In this document: positions 24,300-34,427 of the stretch, in pieces | Layout: each line of letters begins with the position of its first letter | Numbering within the stretch: the stretch's first letter is position 1 | NCBI GenBank assembly: GCA_015056085.1 | Contig: SVHA01000001.1 | Span: forward strand, 372,001 to 436,000 | Direction: 5' to 3' | From: Clostridiales bacterium | GTDB taxonomy: Bacteria > Bacillota > Clostridia > Christensenellales > Aristaeellaceae | Length of the DNA: 64,000 nucleotides | The notes under the pieces: model-generated | What the model was told of the DNA's origin: nothing | Databases searched by the model: none | What the model saw: only the letters and a program-made list of their open reading frames with translations | Translations under genes and position numbers: made by a program

Positions 24300-25631
24300 T
24301 TACTTTCCTTCGACAATCAGGCTGCGCAGGTCGTTGACCACATTGGCCACACCGGCGTCCTTCTTAATGTTTTCCGCAATGATGTTGCAGGCGTGCAGCA
24401 CCGTGGAATGATCTCTTCCGCCAAAGGCCTGACCGATCTGCGGCAGGGACATATTCGTCAGGTCACGGGTGAGATACATGGCATACTGCCGGGGAACGGC
24501 GAATTCCCTGCGGCGGGTGGGACGAATCAGATCATCCACCGTGATGGCGTAGTATTCCGCCACCACCTGCATCACCGCCTGGGCCGTCACTTCCCGCTTG
24601 GCGGGCGTCACGAACAGATCCGCAAGGGCCTCGTTGCACAGTTCCACCGTGATGGGGCGATGCACCAGATCAGCGTAGGCCTTCAGGCGAATCAGGCAGC
24701 CTTCCAGCTCACGGATGTTGTTAGCCACATGGGTGGCGATGATCTCCAGCACGTCATCCCCCACGGCGATATGCTCCTGCTGGGCCTTCTCCCTAAGAAT
24801 GGCGATGCGGGTTTCGATGTCGGGACGCTTGACATCCGCCTGCAGACCCCAGGCAAAGCGGCTGCGCAGACGCTCTTCCAGTCGGGCGATTTCCTGGGGC
24901 GGACGGTCAGATGTGAGGATGATCTGCTTGTGGGCGTTGTACAGGGTATTGAAGGTGTGGAAGAATTCTTCCTGGGTGCTTTCCTTGCCGGCGATAAACT
25001 GAATGTCGTCCACCATCAGCACATCCACATTGCGGAAGCGGGCGCGGAATTCAATGGTGCGCTTGTTCTGAATGGCGTCGATCAGTTCATGAGTGAAGGT
25101 TTCGCCGGGGATATAGAGAATCTGCTTTTCGGGATACTGCTGGCGGATATAGTGGCCCACAGCGTGCATCAGATGAGTCTTGCCCAGGCCCACGCCGCCA
25201 TAAATAAACAGGGGGTTGTAGGCGTCAGCAGGGGATTCCGCCACGGCCAGGGCCGCCGCATAAGCAAAGCGGTTGCCGCCGCCCACCACGAAATTGTCAA
25301 AGGTATACTTGGGATTGAGGGGGCACTGGCTGTCCCCGGACTGCATGACGGCGTCATTGGCGGCCTGCAGCTGGTCCAGCTCAGACTTGGTCAGCAGGGC
25401 CACTTCCACGGGCATACCCGCCGCCTGAGAGACGGAGGCAGCGATCATGGGGGCATACTTCTGGTTGACCATGGTCTTCATATTTTCCAGCGCGACACGC
25501 AAAAGAAGGGTGTTGCCGTCCAGCTTTTCAGCCGTCAGGTTATCCCCGATCCAGGTTCTGTAGGAAACCGTGTTCATTTCCTGCTTGAGCAATTCGCAGG
25601 CTTGTGCCCAAAGTTCCTTGACGTCCATCAT
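24300..25631 (-). CDS. dnaA: Chromosomal replication initiator DnaA
   Basis: 443 residues. Domain I is at 1-80, a linker follows, then the AAA+ domain with Walker A GGVGLGKTHL and Walker B VDDIQFI. The C-terminal DNA-binding domain carries the signature GGRDHSTVLHACN. It binds DnaA boxes at oriC and opens the origin. The start at 25631 has GGAGG 6 nt upstream; the longer frame is not supported. dnaN does not follow: the next features on the same strand are a palindrome array, repeats and a glycosidase gene. A cluster of DnaA boxes lies upstream, fitting both the origin and autoregulation. Confidence 0.97.
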   Translation of the reverse strand: MMDVKELWAQACELLKQEMNTVSYRTWIGDNLTAEKLDGNTLLLRVALENMKTMVNQKYAPMIAASVSQAAGMPVEVALLTKSELDQLQAANDAVMQSGDSQCPLNPKYTFDNFVVGGGNRFAYAAALAVAESPADAYNPLFIYGGVGLGKTHLMHAVGHYIRQQYPEKQILYIPGETFTHELIDAIQNKRTIEFRARFRNVDVLMVDDIQFIAGKESTQEEFFHTFNTLYNAHKQIILTSDRPPQEIARLEERLRSRFAWGLQADVKRPDIETRIAILREKAQQEHIAVGDDVLEIIATHVANNIRELEGCLIRLKAYADLVHRPITVELCNEALADLFVTPAKREVTAQAVMQVVAEYYAITVDDLIRPTRRREFAVPRQYAMYLTRDLTNMSLPQIGQAFGGRDHSTVLHACNIIAENIKKDAGVANVVNDLRSLIVEGK

Positions 25632-25723
25632 TCGTTCCTCCGCCCGGCGCAGCGCTCGCCTGCACCGTATCCTCATTTTTCCCGCCGGGTGAAAAAAGCG
25701 CACGGATCAAAGTGCCCGTGAGC

Positions 25724-26021
25724 TGTGGATAACCGGCTGTGGAAAACTTTTTCTGATTTGTTTTCGCCCGTCTATACTACCACCAAAACGCTGATTTTGC
25801 AAGGGGTTGCGCCGCTGAAAGAGGCCCCAAAGTTGTGGATAACTTTGTCCACAACCTCTTGTGGATGAATGTTTGTTCTCCACAAGAAACTGCGCCCGAA
25901 GGGCCATATTTTCCTTTTTCTTCCTGTGATTTGCCGAAAAATTTGTTTTTCTGCGCCCAAAAAGGTCAAAAATTTTTTTGCAGTTCCAAATTTGCTTCCC
26001 AAAAAGAACGGCTGTGGATAT
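25724..26021. other. oriC-like region: DnaA boxes plus AT-rich stretch
   Basis: Seven DnaA-box-like 9-mers. Two are perfect TGTGGATAA (25724-25732, 25834-25842). Five have one mismatch to TTATCCACA: 25738-25746, 25845-25853, 25860-25868, 25876-25884 and 26013-26021. Two of them form the inverted repeat GTTGTGGA/TCCACAAC (25833-25856). An AT-rich, pyrimidine-tract stretch at about 25907-25990 could be the unwinding element. The position directly upstream of dnaA is typical of bacterial origins. Confidence 0.8.
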
Positions 26022-26118
26022 TTCCTGCCGCTCCCCTGCCCTTTCACAAGGATTTTCCCCTGCCCGTGTCGAAATACCCGCAGGAAGACTATCTCATCAG
26101 CCGTGCAGGAGGTGGCCC

Positions 26119-26607
26119 ATGCCTGTGCCTATTTCGCCCCAAACCGTTCAGCGGATTCTGACGCCCCGGGTGGGCAGCCGCTTGCTGCAAGCGGTGCCCC
26201 TTGCCCAGAAGGCGTCCGAGCTTCTGTCGGGCTTCTCCCCTTTCAGCGCCACGCTGGAGGAGGTCTCCCAGCAGCTGTGCAACACGCTGTTCAACAGCCT
26301 CTACGATTTTCTGGGCCCGGCGATGACGGTCCTTCTGGACAACGGAAGGCAAATGCGCATCAGGATGCAGGACATCCCTGACATCGCCGATGACGTAATG
26401 GGTGCCCTACTGGATGCGCTGCCTGTCACATCCTCCAACCTGCAAATGCTCCGGGAATACGCCCTGCGGCAAACATCCCTGTCCGCCATGCGGGTGCTGC
26501 TGGTCAAATATCCCCAGCCGCCGGAGGAAAAAGCCATCCTCTGTCGGGTCATCCGGGACAACTATCCCCCGTGGCGCTATGAATCCTGGCTGCCTCAAAC
26601 CTCTTAA
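26119..26607 (+). CDS. Protein of unknown function next to oriC
   Basis: 162 residues, not recognised. No signal peptide or membrane helix. It looks mostly helical, with a central SQQLCNTLFNSLYDFLGP segment and a C-terminal RVIRDNYPPWRYESWLP. The start at 26119 is chosen because GGAGG lies 7 nt upstream; the frame is open further 5' but runs back into the DnaA-box region. It ends 21 nt before the ZnuA-like gene, so the two may be cotranscribed. Its location beside the origin is the only clue to function. Confidence 0.65.
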   Translation: MPVPISPQTVQRILTPRVGSRLLQAVPLAQKASELLSGFSPFSATLEEVSQQLCNTLFNSLYDFLGPAMTVLLDNGRQMRIRMQDIPDIADDVMGALLDALPVTSSNLQMLREYALRQTSLSAMRVLLVKYPQPPEEKAILCRVIRDNYPPWRYESWLPQTS

Positions 26608-26628
26608 GCGAAAGGACAAATTCCGCTG

Positions 26629-27534
26629 ATGAAACGCCTCCTGACACTGCTGCTTGCCCTGATGCTCCTCGTGCCTGCATCCGCCGGGGCGCAGACCATT
26701 GTGACTTCCTTTTATCCGATTTATCTGTTCACCCTGAACCTGACCGACGGGCTGGACGGCGTTACGGTAAAAAACCTCACCGCCCCCACCACCGGCTGCC
26801 TGCATGATTATCAGTTGCAAATCAGCGACATGAAGGCGCTGAGCGACGCTGACGCCTTCCTCATCAACGGCGCCGGCATGGAGGGGTATCTGGCGGACGT
26901 GACCAGTGCTTTCCCCGATCTGCCGGTGGTGGACGCCTCTCACAACGTGCCCCTGCTGGAAGCGGACGGCACCCATCACCATGAGCATGAAGGCCACGAG
27001 GGCCATCATCACGAGCACAACGCCCACATCTGGCTCAGCCCGGAAAACGCCTGCATCATGGTGAACAATCTGGCACAGGGACTCGTCAATGCCTGCCCTG
27101 AACACGAAGCTGCCATCCTGAAAAACCGGGATGACTACATCGCCCGGCTGACGGCGGTGCATCAGGAACTGCAGACTTCCCTTGCCGCCCTTCCCCATCA
27201 GGATGTGGTCACCTTCCACGACGCCTTCCCCTATTTCGCTCATGCCTACGGTCTGCACATCGCCGCCGTGGTTAGCCGGGAGCCCAGCGACGCCCTCTCC
27301 CCTGCTGAACTGGCAAACATCGTCCGCACGGTGAAAAAACTGGGCAATCCGCCCCTGTTCACCGAGCCCCAGTACGAGGACATCGCCGCCAGAACCATCT
27401 CGCTGGAAACAGGCGCTCCCGTGTATGTGCTGGACCCCATCGTTACCGGCCCGGCGGAGGACATCCCCCTGACCTACTATGAGGACGTCATGCGCCTGAA
27501 CATGGCGGTGCTGCTGGAAGCGCTGGGGGAATAA
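26629..27534 (+). CDS. ZnuA/AdcA-type zinc-binding protein, orphan
   Basis: 301 residues. The signal peptide MKRLLTLLLALMLLVPASAGA has no lipobox. The cluster A-I metal-binding fold is recognisable from TSFYPIYLFTLNL, a His-rich loop (HHHEHEGHEGHHHEHN, about 120-136), AHIWLSPENA with a ligand His, and FHDAFPYFAHAYG. It is a little shorter than many ZnuA. It would bind Zn2+ (possibly Mn2+) outside the cell for an ABC importer, but no znuB or znuC gene is adjacent, and no Zur box is evident. A convergent terminator separates it from surE. Confidence 0.9.
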   Translation: MKRLLTLLLALMLLVPASAGAQTIVTSFYPIYLFTLNLTDGLDGVTVKNLTAPTTGCLHDYQLQISDMKALSDADAFLINGAGMEGYLADVTSAFPDLPVVDASHNVPLLEADGTHHHEHEGHEGHHHEHNAHIWLSPENACIMVNNLAQGLVNACPEHEAAILKNRDDYIARLTAVHQELQTSLAALPHQDVVTFHDAFPYFAHAYGLHIAAVVSREPSDALSPAELANIVRTVKKLGNPPLFTEPQYEDIAARTISLETGAPVYVLDPIVTGPAEDIPLTYYEDVMRLNMAVLLEALGE

Positions 27535-27546
27535 ACCCAATCAACC

Positions 27547-27583
27547 AAAGACCAGGAATCCATATCGGACGCCTGGTCTTTTT
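27547..27583. terminator. Bidirectional terminator between znuA-like gene and surE
   Basis: 10-bp stem AAAGACCAGG/CCTGGTCTTT with T runs on both strands. Confidence 0.9.
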
Positions 27584-27588
27584 GTTGC

Positions 27589-28344
27589 TTATAAGTCTGT
27601 CAGGATGTGCTCAAAGGCGGTTTGCCCGGCGGTATCCGGCTGAAGCATAGTGACGGTGATGTGCCCCTTTTCCAGCAAGTACAGGTCGGTGTCTTCTTCA
27701 GCGGGGTCATAGCCCTCCACCGGCAGGGACCAGAAGTAGGTCACGCCTCTGGGAGAAATGCGCCGCTCGTAGGAATCGTGATACATCGCCCGGGAGACCC
27801 TGGCCATCACCGGGGGCAGCAGTTCATGCAGCGGGCGGGCAGGGACATTCACATTGCATACCGTTTGGGGCGGCAGGGGCGACTGATGCAGTTTTTCCGC
27901 CAGGGTGATGACCCATTCCGCAAACACGTTCAGGGTTTCATCGGGGGTGTCCACCTCGGCAGAGGCCGCCAGCGCCGCCACGCCGTGACAGACGGCTTCC
28001 CGTGCAGCGCCCACCGTGCCGGACACATCAATGGCCATGCCGGCGTTGTGGCCCTCGTTGATGCCGGAGATAACCAGATCCACCGGGCGGGACGAGAGCA
28101 TTTTCAGGCCCCGTTTGGTGCAGTCCGCCGGCGTACCTTCCACCGCCCAGGCTTCATCGGCGCAGGGCAAATCCACCTGATGCGTGATAATAGGCGCATT
28201 GATGGTCAGGCTTTGCCCCTTGGCGCTCTGCTGGGTGGCCGGGGCGCACACCAGCACATGATGTCCCCGTGCTTTGGCACAGCGGGCCAGCAGGTGCAGG
28301 GAGCTACTGGAAATTCCGTCATCATTGACAAAGAGCAGATTCAT
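27589..28344 (-). CDS. surE: 5'/3'-nucleotidase SurE
   Basis: 251 residues. The N-terminal MNLLFVNDDG carries the metal-binding Asp pair, and VDLVISGINEGHNAG with VSGTVGAAREA complete the active site of the SurE family, which removes phosphate from nucleoside monophosphates and some other substrates. Start at 28344 with GGAGG 7 nt upstream. The open frame extends about 196 codons further upstream but has no ribosome site and overlaps the divergent MATE gene, so it is rejected. Monocistronic, transcribed towards the znuA-like gene. Confidence 0.93.
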   Translation of the reverse strand: MNLLFVNDDGISSSSLHLLARCAKARGHHVLVCAPATQQSAKGQSLTINAPIITHQVDLPCADEAWAVEGTPADCTKRGLKMLSSRPVDLVISGINEGHNAGMAIDVSGTVGAAREAVCHGVAALAASAEVDTPDETLNVFAEWVITLAEKLHQSPLPPQTVCNVNVPARPLHELLPPVMARVSRAMYHDSYERRISPRGVTYFWSLPVEGYDPAEEDTDLYLLEKGHITVTMLQPDTAGQTAFEHILTDL

Positions 28345-28545
28345 TCTTTTCCTCCACATCTGCCGGAATTCCGGCAGGATTGACTCCATCATACCACAGA
28401 GGATGAGCCTTTCGCAACCGCCTGAATGCCGGAGGAAGAAATTTGTTGTTCCCCCTATCATTTCCGGGGAAAATGGTGTATGATGATGCCATGCGGCTTG
28501 CCGCAGACACATCATTTTTCCTAAAAAGAAACGGAGACCCGTCTT

Positions 28546-29949
28546 ATGGCTTCCATCAAAAAGTACCTCCGCTCCTTTATCGGCGACAAGGCCTTCTATC
28601 GCACGGTGATGGCGCTGGCTGTGCCGGTGATGCTGCAAAACGGCCTGACCAACCTGGTGTCCCTGCTGGACAACATCATGGTGGGCAGCGTGGGCACCGA
28701 TCAGATGAGCGGCGTGTCCATTGTCAATCAGCTGCTGTTTGTGTTTAACCTGTGCGTCTTTGGCGCCCTGTCCGGCGCCGGCATCTTCACCGCCCAGTTC
28801 TTCGGCAAGGGCGATCACGAAGGCGTGCGCCAGACGTTTCGCTTCAAACTCATCACCTCTGCCGTCATTCTGGCGGTTGGCCTGCTTGTCTTCACCCTCT
28901 TTTCCGACCCGCTGATTGCCTCCTACCTCCATGAAGGCAGCGAAACCGGCGACATCGTGGCCACGGCGGGATATGCCGCTGATTACGTCCGGGTGATGCT
29001 CTGGGGTCTATTCCCCTTTGCGCTGATGCAGACCTACGCCTCCACCCTGCGTGAAACCGGCGAGACCCTCCTGCCCATGAAGGCGGGCATCGTGGCCATT
29101 TTCATCAACCTGATTCTGAACTATGTGCTGATCTTCGGTCACTTCGGCGCTCCTGAAATGGGCGTGGAAGGCGCCGCACTGGCGACGGTCATCTCCCGCT
29201 ATGTGGAATGTGCCATCGTGGTCATCTGGACGCACCGTCACAGCATCGAGGTGCCCTTCATCATCGGGGCATACCGCACATTGAAGGTGCCGGCGGAACT
29301 GGTCAAGCGCATCATCACCAAGGGCATGCCCCTTCTTGCCAACGAGTTCCTCTGGTCTGCCGGCATGGCCATGCTGACCCAGCGCTACGCCATGCGCGGT
29401 CTGGCGGTAGTGGCTGGACTCAACATCTGCTCCACCGTGTCCAACCTCTTCAGCGTGGTGTGGATGTCCATGGGCACGGCAGTGTCCATCATGGTGGGCC
29501 AGCTGCTGGGCGCCAGCGAGTTCGTCAAGGCACGGCAGACCGCCAAGAAGCTGCTGGCCTTCTCCGTAGCCAGCGCTGCCGTCATCGGCGTGATCATCGC
29601 CCTGTTGTCGCCCCTGTTCCCCCAGCTGTACAACACCTCTGAAGAAACCCGGCAAATCGCCACGGGCCTGCTGCTCATTGTGGCCTCGGCGCTGCCGCTG
29701 CACTCCTTCATCCACGCCAGTTATTTCACCCTGCGCTCCGGCGGCAAGACGTGGATCACCTTCCTGTTTGACAGCATGTACGTCTGGGTGGTGGCCCTGC
29801 CTCTGGCCACCTGGCTGACCAACGCCACCAGCCTCCACATCTTTGTGATTTATGCCCTGGTGCAGTATGTGGACATCATCAAGTGCGTCATCGGCACCGT
29901 CATGCTCAAAAAGGGCGTATGGATCAACAACATCATCGACGCCCGCTGA
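28546..29949 (+). CDS. MATE family efflux transporter
   Basis: 467 residues and twelve predicted membrane helices in two similar halves. The N-terminal half shows ALAVPVMLQNGLTNLVSLLDN and the typical VGSVGTDQMSGV; the second half opens with KGMPLLANEFLWSAGMAM. MATE proteins export organic cations or drugs with Na+ or H+ antiport; the substrate is unknown. GGAG lies 11 nt before the ATG. Divergent from surE and followed by a terminator. Confidence 0.93.
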   Translation: MASIKKYLRSFIGDKAFYRTVMALAVPVMLQNGLTNLVSLLDNIMVGSVGTDQMSGVSIVNQLLFVFNLCVFGALSGAGIFTAQFFGKGDHEGVRQTFRFKLITSAVILAVGLLVFTLFSDPLIASYLHEGSETGDIVATAGYAADYVRVMLWGLFPFALMQTYASTLRETGETLLPMKAGIVAIFINLILNYVLIFGHFGAPEMGVEGAALATVISRYVECAIVVIWTHRHSIEVPFIIGAYRTLKVPAELVKRIITKGMPLLANEFLWSAGMAMLTQRYAMRGLAVVAGLNICSTVSNLFSVVWMSMGTAVSIMVGQLLGASEFVKARQTAKKLLAFSVASAAVIGVIIALLSPLFPQLYNTSEETRQIATGLLLIVASALPLHSFIHASYFTLRSGGKTWITFLFDSMYVWVVALPLATWLTNATSLHIFVIYALVQYVDIIKCVIGTVMLKKGVWINNIIDAR

Positions 29950-29966
29950 TTCCTCATTCGTAAATC

Positions 29967-30008
29967 AGGTCGTCCGGGAAGGATTTTCCTTCTCAGGCGG
30001 CCTTTTTT
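29967..30008 (+). terminator. Terminator after the MATE gene
   Basis: Stem AGGTCGTC/GGCGGCCT using two G-U pairs with an inner AAGGATTTTCCTT hairpin, then six T. Confidence 0.6.
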
Positions 30009-30010
30009 GC

Positions 30011-30039
30011 TTGACAAACAAGCCCTTTCCCGGTATATT
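30011..30039 (+). promoter_or_regulatory. Promoter of the UPF0237-UPF0210-obgE-yhbY genes
   Basis: TTGACA (30011-30016), 17-nt spacer, TATATT (30034-30039). It is followed by a small hairpin CCCCT-GAA-GGGGCA (30059-30072) in the leader. Confidence 0.85.
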
Positions 30040-30100
30040 ATGAAACTGGTATTTTGTGCCCCTGAAGGGGCACAATCACACCCTCAAGGAGGAACGAACC

Positions 30101-30373
30101 ATGACCAAAGCGCTGATTTCCGTCACCGGTCAGGACGCCACCGGCATTATCGCCAAGGTGTCCACCAAGCTGGCAGAACTGAACATCAATATTCTTGACA
30201 TCACCCAGACCATCCTGGGCGGTTACTTCACCATGATGATGGTGGTGGACCTGGACGGCGCCAACATGGCTTTTTCCGCCATTGACGAGGCCCTCACTTC
30301 CGTGCGCCAGGAGCTGCAAATGACCATCCATATGCAGCGGATGGACATTTTCGACGCCATGCACCGCATTTGA
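30101..30373 (+). CDS. ACT domain protein, UPF0237 family
   Basis: 90 residues forming one ACT domain ([25 protein letters not shown] at the start). ACT domains bind small ligands, often amino acids. In Firmicutes this family is nearly always paired with the UPF0210 protein that follows here after 16 nt, so it is presumably a regulatory partner. AAGGAGG lies 8 nt upstream of the ATG at 30101. The biochemical role of the pair is not established as far as I know. Confidence 0.92.
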   Translation: MTKALISVTGQDATGIIAKVSTKLAELNINILDITQTILGGYFTMMMVVDLDGANMAFSAIDEALTSVRQELQMTIHMQRMDIFDAMHRI

Positions 30374-30389
30374 CAGGAGGCGCCCCGAT

Positions 30390-31736
30390 ATGATCGAAAC
30401 AGGTGAAATTCTCCAGACAATGGAGATGATCCGGGAGCAGAACTTTGATATCCGCACCATCACACTGGGCATCAACCTGCTGGACTGCTCCCACCCCGAT
30501 GCGGACGAATGCGCCCGCCGGGTGTATGACAAAATCTGCCGGGTGGCGAAAAACCACGTCCGCACCGGCGAGAACATCGAGCGGGAACTGGGCATCCCGA
30601 TTGTCAACAAGCGCATTTCCGTCACCCCGGTGAGCCTCATTTGCCAGGCGGATCCCCGGCCCATCGCCAAAGCGCTGGACGCCGCCGCAAAGGAGATGGG
30701 CGTCAACTTCCTGGGGGGCTACTCTGCGCTGATGCACAAGGGAGCCACCCGTGCGGACGAGCGGCTGCTTGATTCCATTCCGGAAGTGATGGCCACCACC
30801 GAGCGGCTGTGTTCCTCTGTGAACATCGGCTCCACCCGGGCCGGCATCAACATGGACGCCGTGGCGCAGATGGGCCGCATCATTAAACAGACGGCGGAGA
30901 TGACCGCTGACAACGATTCCCTGGGTTGCGCCAAGTTGGTGGTGTTCTGCAACGCCGTGGAGGACAACCCCTTCATGGCCGGCGCCTTCTGCGGCGTGGG
31001 CGAGCCGGAAGCCGTCATCAATGTGGGCGTGTCCGGCCCCGGCGTAGTCAAGCGTGCGCTGGAAGAAGTCAAGGGCGCGTCCTTTGACGTGGTGGCGGAA
31101 ACCATCAAGCGCACCGCCTTCAAGATCACCCGTGTGGGACAGCTCGTCGCCCGGGAAGCCTCCCAGAGGCTGAACATCCCCTTCGGCATTGTCGATCTCT
31201 CCCTCGCCCCCACCCCTGCCCGGGGCGATTCCGTGGCCCACATCCTCACCGAGATGGGTCTGGACATGGCGGGCGGCCCCGGCACCACGGCGGCGCTGGC
31301 ACTGCTCAATGACGCTGTGAAAAAGGGCGGCGTGATGGCCTCCAACCATGTGGGCGGCCTCTCCGGTGCTTTCATTCCCGTGAGCGAGGACATCGGCATG
31401 ATCGAAGCGGCTGCTTCCGGCGCATTGACGCTGGAAAAGCTGGAAGCCATGACCTGCGTGTGCTCTGTGGGCCTGGACATGATCGCCGTCCCCGGCGACA
31501 CCTCTGCTGAAACCATCTCCGGCATCATCGCCGACGAAGCCGCCATCGGCATGGTCAACTCCAAGACCACCGCCGTGCGCATCATCCCCGCCGTGGGCAA
31601 GAAGGCGGGCGACACGGTGGAATTCGGCGGACTGCTGGGCTATGCCCCTGTGATGCCGGTGAACACCACTTCCTGCGAGAAATTTATCGCAAGAGGCGGA
31701 CGCATTCCTGCGCCCCTGCAATCCCTCAAGAACTAA
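30390..31736 (+). CDS. UPF0210 (PFL-like) protein
   Basis: 448 residues, full family length. Recognisable by [14 protein letters not shown] at the N-terminus, [17 protein letters not shown], and the C-terminal [17 protein letters not shown]. Structures of the family show a barrel related to pyruvate formate-lyase and anaerobic ribonucleotide reductase, but the glycyl-radical motif RVSGY is not present here. The function is unknown. AGGAGG lies 11 nt before the ATG. Downstream are obgE and yhbY in close spacing, so this may be one transcript. Confidence 0.92.
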   Translation: MIETGEILQTMEMIREQNFDIRTITLGINLLDCSHPDADECARRVYDKICRVAKNHVRTGENIERELGIPIVNKRISVTPVSLICQADPRPIAKALDAAAKEMGVNFLGGYSALMHKGATRADERLLDSIPEVMATTERLCSSVNIGSTRAGINMDAVAQMGRIIKQTAEMTADNDSLGCAKLVVFCNAVEDNPFMAGAFCGVGEPEAVINVGVSGPGVVKRALEEVKGASFDVVAETIKRTAFKITRVGQLVAREASQRLNIPFGIVDLSLAPTPARGDSVAHILTEMGLDMAGGPGTTAALALLNDAVKKGGVMASNHVGGLSGAFIPVSEDIGMIEAAASGALTLEKLEAMTCVCSVGLDMIAVPGDTSAETISGIIADEAAIGMVNSKTTAVRIIPAVGKKAGDTVEFGGLLGYAPVMPVNTTSCEKFIARGGRIPAPLQSLKN

Positions 31737-31765
31737 CCGACCAATCATCGGAGGATCAAACCTGA

Positions 31766-33034
<1,269 letters not shown>

Positions 33035-33076
33035 GTGTGACCCCTTCACCGGTTTTGAATAAAGGAGACATAGACA

Positions 33077-33364
33077 ATGACCAGCAAGCAGCGCGCCATG
33101 CTCCGCAGCATGGCCAACACCATGGAAACCATCCTCTACATCGGCAAGGACGGCATCGTCCCCGGTACCATCAAGCAGGCCAGCGACGCCCTGGAAGCCC
33201 GCGAAATCATCAAGTGCGCCGTGCAGCAGGGCTGCCCCCTCACTGCCAAGGAAGCGCTGAACGATATGTGCCAGCAGCTGGGCGCCGAGCCCGTGCAGTG
33301 CATCGGCCGCCGCTTTGTGATGTACCGCCCCAGCGAGGAAAATCCCCGCATCGTACTGGAATAA
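33077..33364 (+). CDS. yhbY: Ribosome-associated RNA-binding protein YhbY
   Basis: 95 residues, a single CRM domain with the hallmark ILYIGKDGIVPGTIKQA (GKxG loop) and a C-terminal GRRFVMYRPS strand. It binds pre-ribosomal RNA of the large subunit. AAAGGAG lies 9 nt before the ATG at 33077. It is the last gene of the obgE group and is followed by a terminator. Confidence 0.95.
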   Translation: MTSKQRAMLRSMANTMETILYIGKDGIVPGTIKQASDALEAREIIKCAVQQGCPLTAKEALNDMCQQLGAEPVQCIGRRFVMYRPSEENPRIVLE

Positions 33365-33392
33365 TCCCGCTGATTGCCCTGAAAAGCAAAAT

Positions 33393-33432
33393 GCCGCAGA
33401 CCCGGTTTTCACGCCGGCTGCGGCTTTTTTTG
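33393..33432. terminator. Terminator between yhbY and gerAC
   Basis: Stem GCCGCAG/CTGCGGC with an inner CCGG pair, then seven T on the plus strand. The minus strand has ATTTTGCTTTT and may work for gerAC. Confidence 0.9.
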
Positions 33433-33446
33433 TTGCTTTTTTCGAT

Positions 33447-34427
33447 TCAATCCTGCCAGAGAAAGTCCAGTTCCACCTGCCAGTTCAGGCTCCGCAGGCG
33501 TTCCTGCCACCTGTCTTCCTGCCACTTAGCAGCGGTGAGGGCCTCCCGGATGGCCTGACGCTTCAGGCCCAGCACGTCTAACCCTGCGGCACTTGTGTCC
33601 ATCATCAGCAGGGTGATTTTCTCTGTCAGCAGGGTCTGTGCCTCCTCCGGCGCAACGCCCCTTGTGGCGGCGGTCACGCTGCCTTTCACCACGGCGGTGT
33701 TTTGGCTGATTTGAGGGCACACACTTGCATCCAGCAGGGTGATTTCCCCTTCGCCCAGCGGGAACGTGCCCTTCTTCCATGCGCCGGTGAGGAGCATCAG
33801 GCAGCGGCAGTCTTCCTCAGAAAACACCATGCCCTGCGCCCAGCCTCCGGAAAAATGCAGGCTCTTCCCGTCCGGCGTGGCTTCCACCAGCGGGAACACA
33901 GGCGTTTGTCTCTCCCCCAGCCGCAGCGCTTCCGACAACGTGCACAGGGGGATGATCCCCTGCCCTGCACCGCTTTCCAGCGCCACCTGCAGGGATTTGC
34001 TCAATCTGCTGCCTGTGGTGGGATTGCTCGCTTCCATCAGGACATCCATGTCGCCTTGCGTCACGCACAGCACCGCCTGAAGACGCAAGTCCTCCCTTGC
34101 TTCCAGCCATGCCAGCGCTTCCGGCATCATCGGGGAGGCCGCAAGGCGCTCCGTCACCACCGTCAGGCGCAACTGACCCAAATCCAACGGCATGGGAGCG
34201 TCCGCAGCCAAAGCAGCCGCCGCCTGCTGAATCGTCTCCCCCTCCCCGGTGCAGGTCATGTATTTCCCCGACGCCACATAACTGGGCATCCGCACGCTCA
34301 TGCGCCAGAGGGAATCCTGCACATCCACCGCCAGCACCACGGCAAAGGCGTGTTCTTCCGCCGGAAGGGGCCCGCAGCCAGTCAGCAGCAGCGCAGATAA
34401 TCCCAGCACAAGGATCCGCCTGATCAT
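33447..34427 (-). CDS. Spore germinant receptor subunit GerAC (lipoprotein)
   Basis: 326 residues. Lipoprotein signal peptide MIRRILVLGLSALLLTGC with the lipobox Cys at 18. The body follows the GerAC family: DVQDSLWRMSVRMPSY early, then a C-terminal domain ending EDRWQERLRSLNWQVELDFLW. It is the C subunit of a GerA-type receptor in the inner spore membrane. Its ATG overlaps the gerAB stop by 4 nt. The sequence is fairly divergent from Bacillus GerAC, as is common in Clostridia. The germinant cannot be predicted. Confidence 0.85.
   Translation of the reverse strand: MIRRILVLGLSALLLTGCGPLPAEEHAFAVVLAVDVQDSLWRMSVRMPSYVASGKYMTCTGEGETIQQAAAALAADAPMPLDLGQLRLTVVTERLAASPMMPEALAWLEAREDLRLQAVLCVTQGDMDVLMEASNPTTGSRLSKSLQVALESGAGQGIIPLCTLSEALRLGERQTPVFPLVEATPDGKSLHFSGGWAQGMVFSEEDCRCLMLLTGAWKKGTFPLGEGEITLLDASVCPQISQNTAVVKGSVTAATRGVAPEEAQTLLTEKITLLMMDTSAAGLDVLGLKRQAIREALTAAKWQEDRWQERLRSLNWQVELDFLWQD

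Noticed and set aside
28345-28932. N-terminal extension of SurE by 196 codons
   Set aside because: It would overlap the divergent MATE gene, lacks a ribosome site, and SurE proteins begin with the NDDG segment found at 28344.
30390-31736. UPF0210 protein as a glycyl-radical enzyme
   Set aside because: The fold is related to pyruvate formate-lyase, but no RVSGY-like glycyl-radical motif and no activase gene are present.
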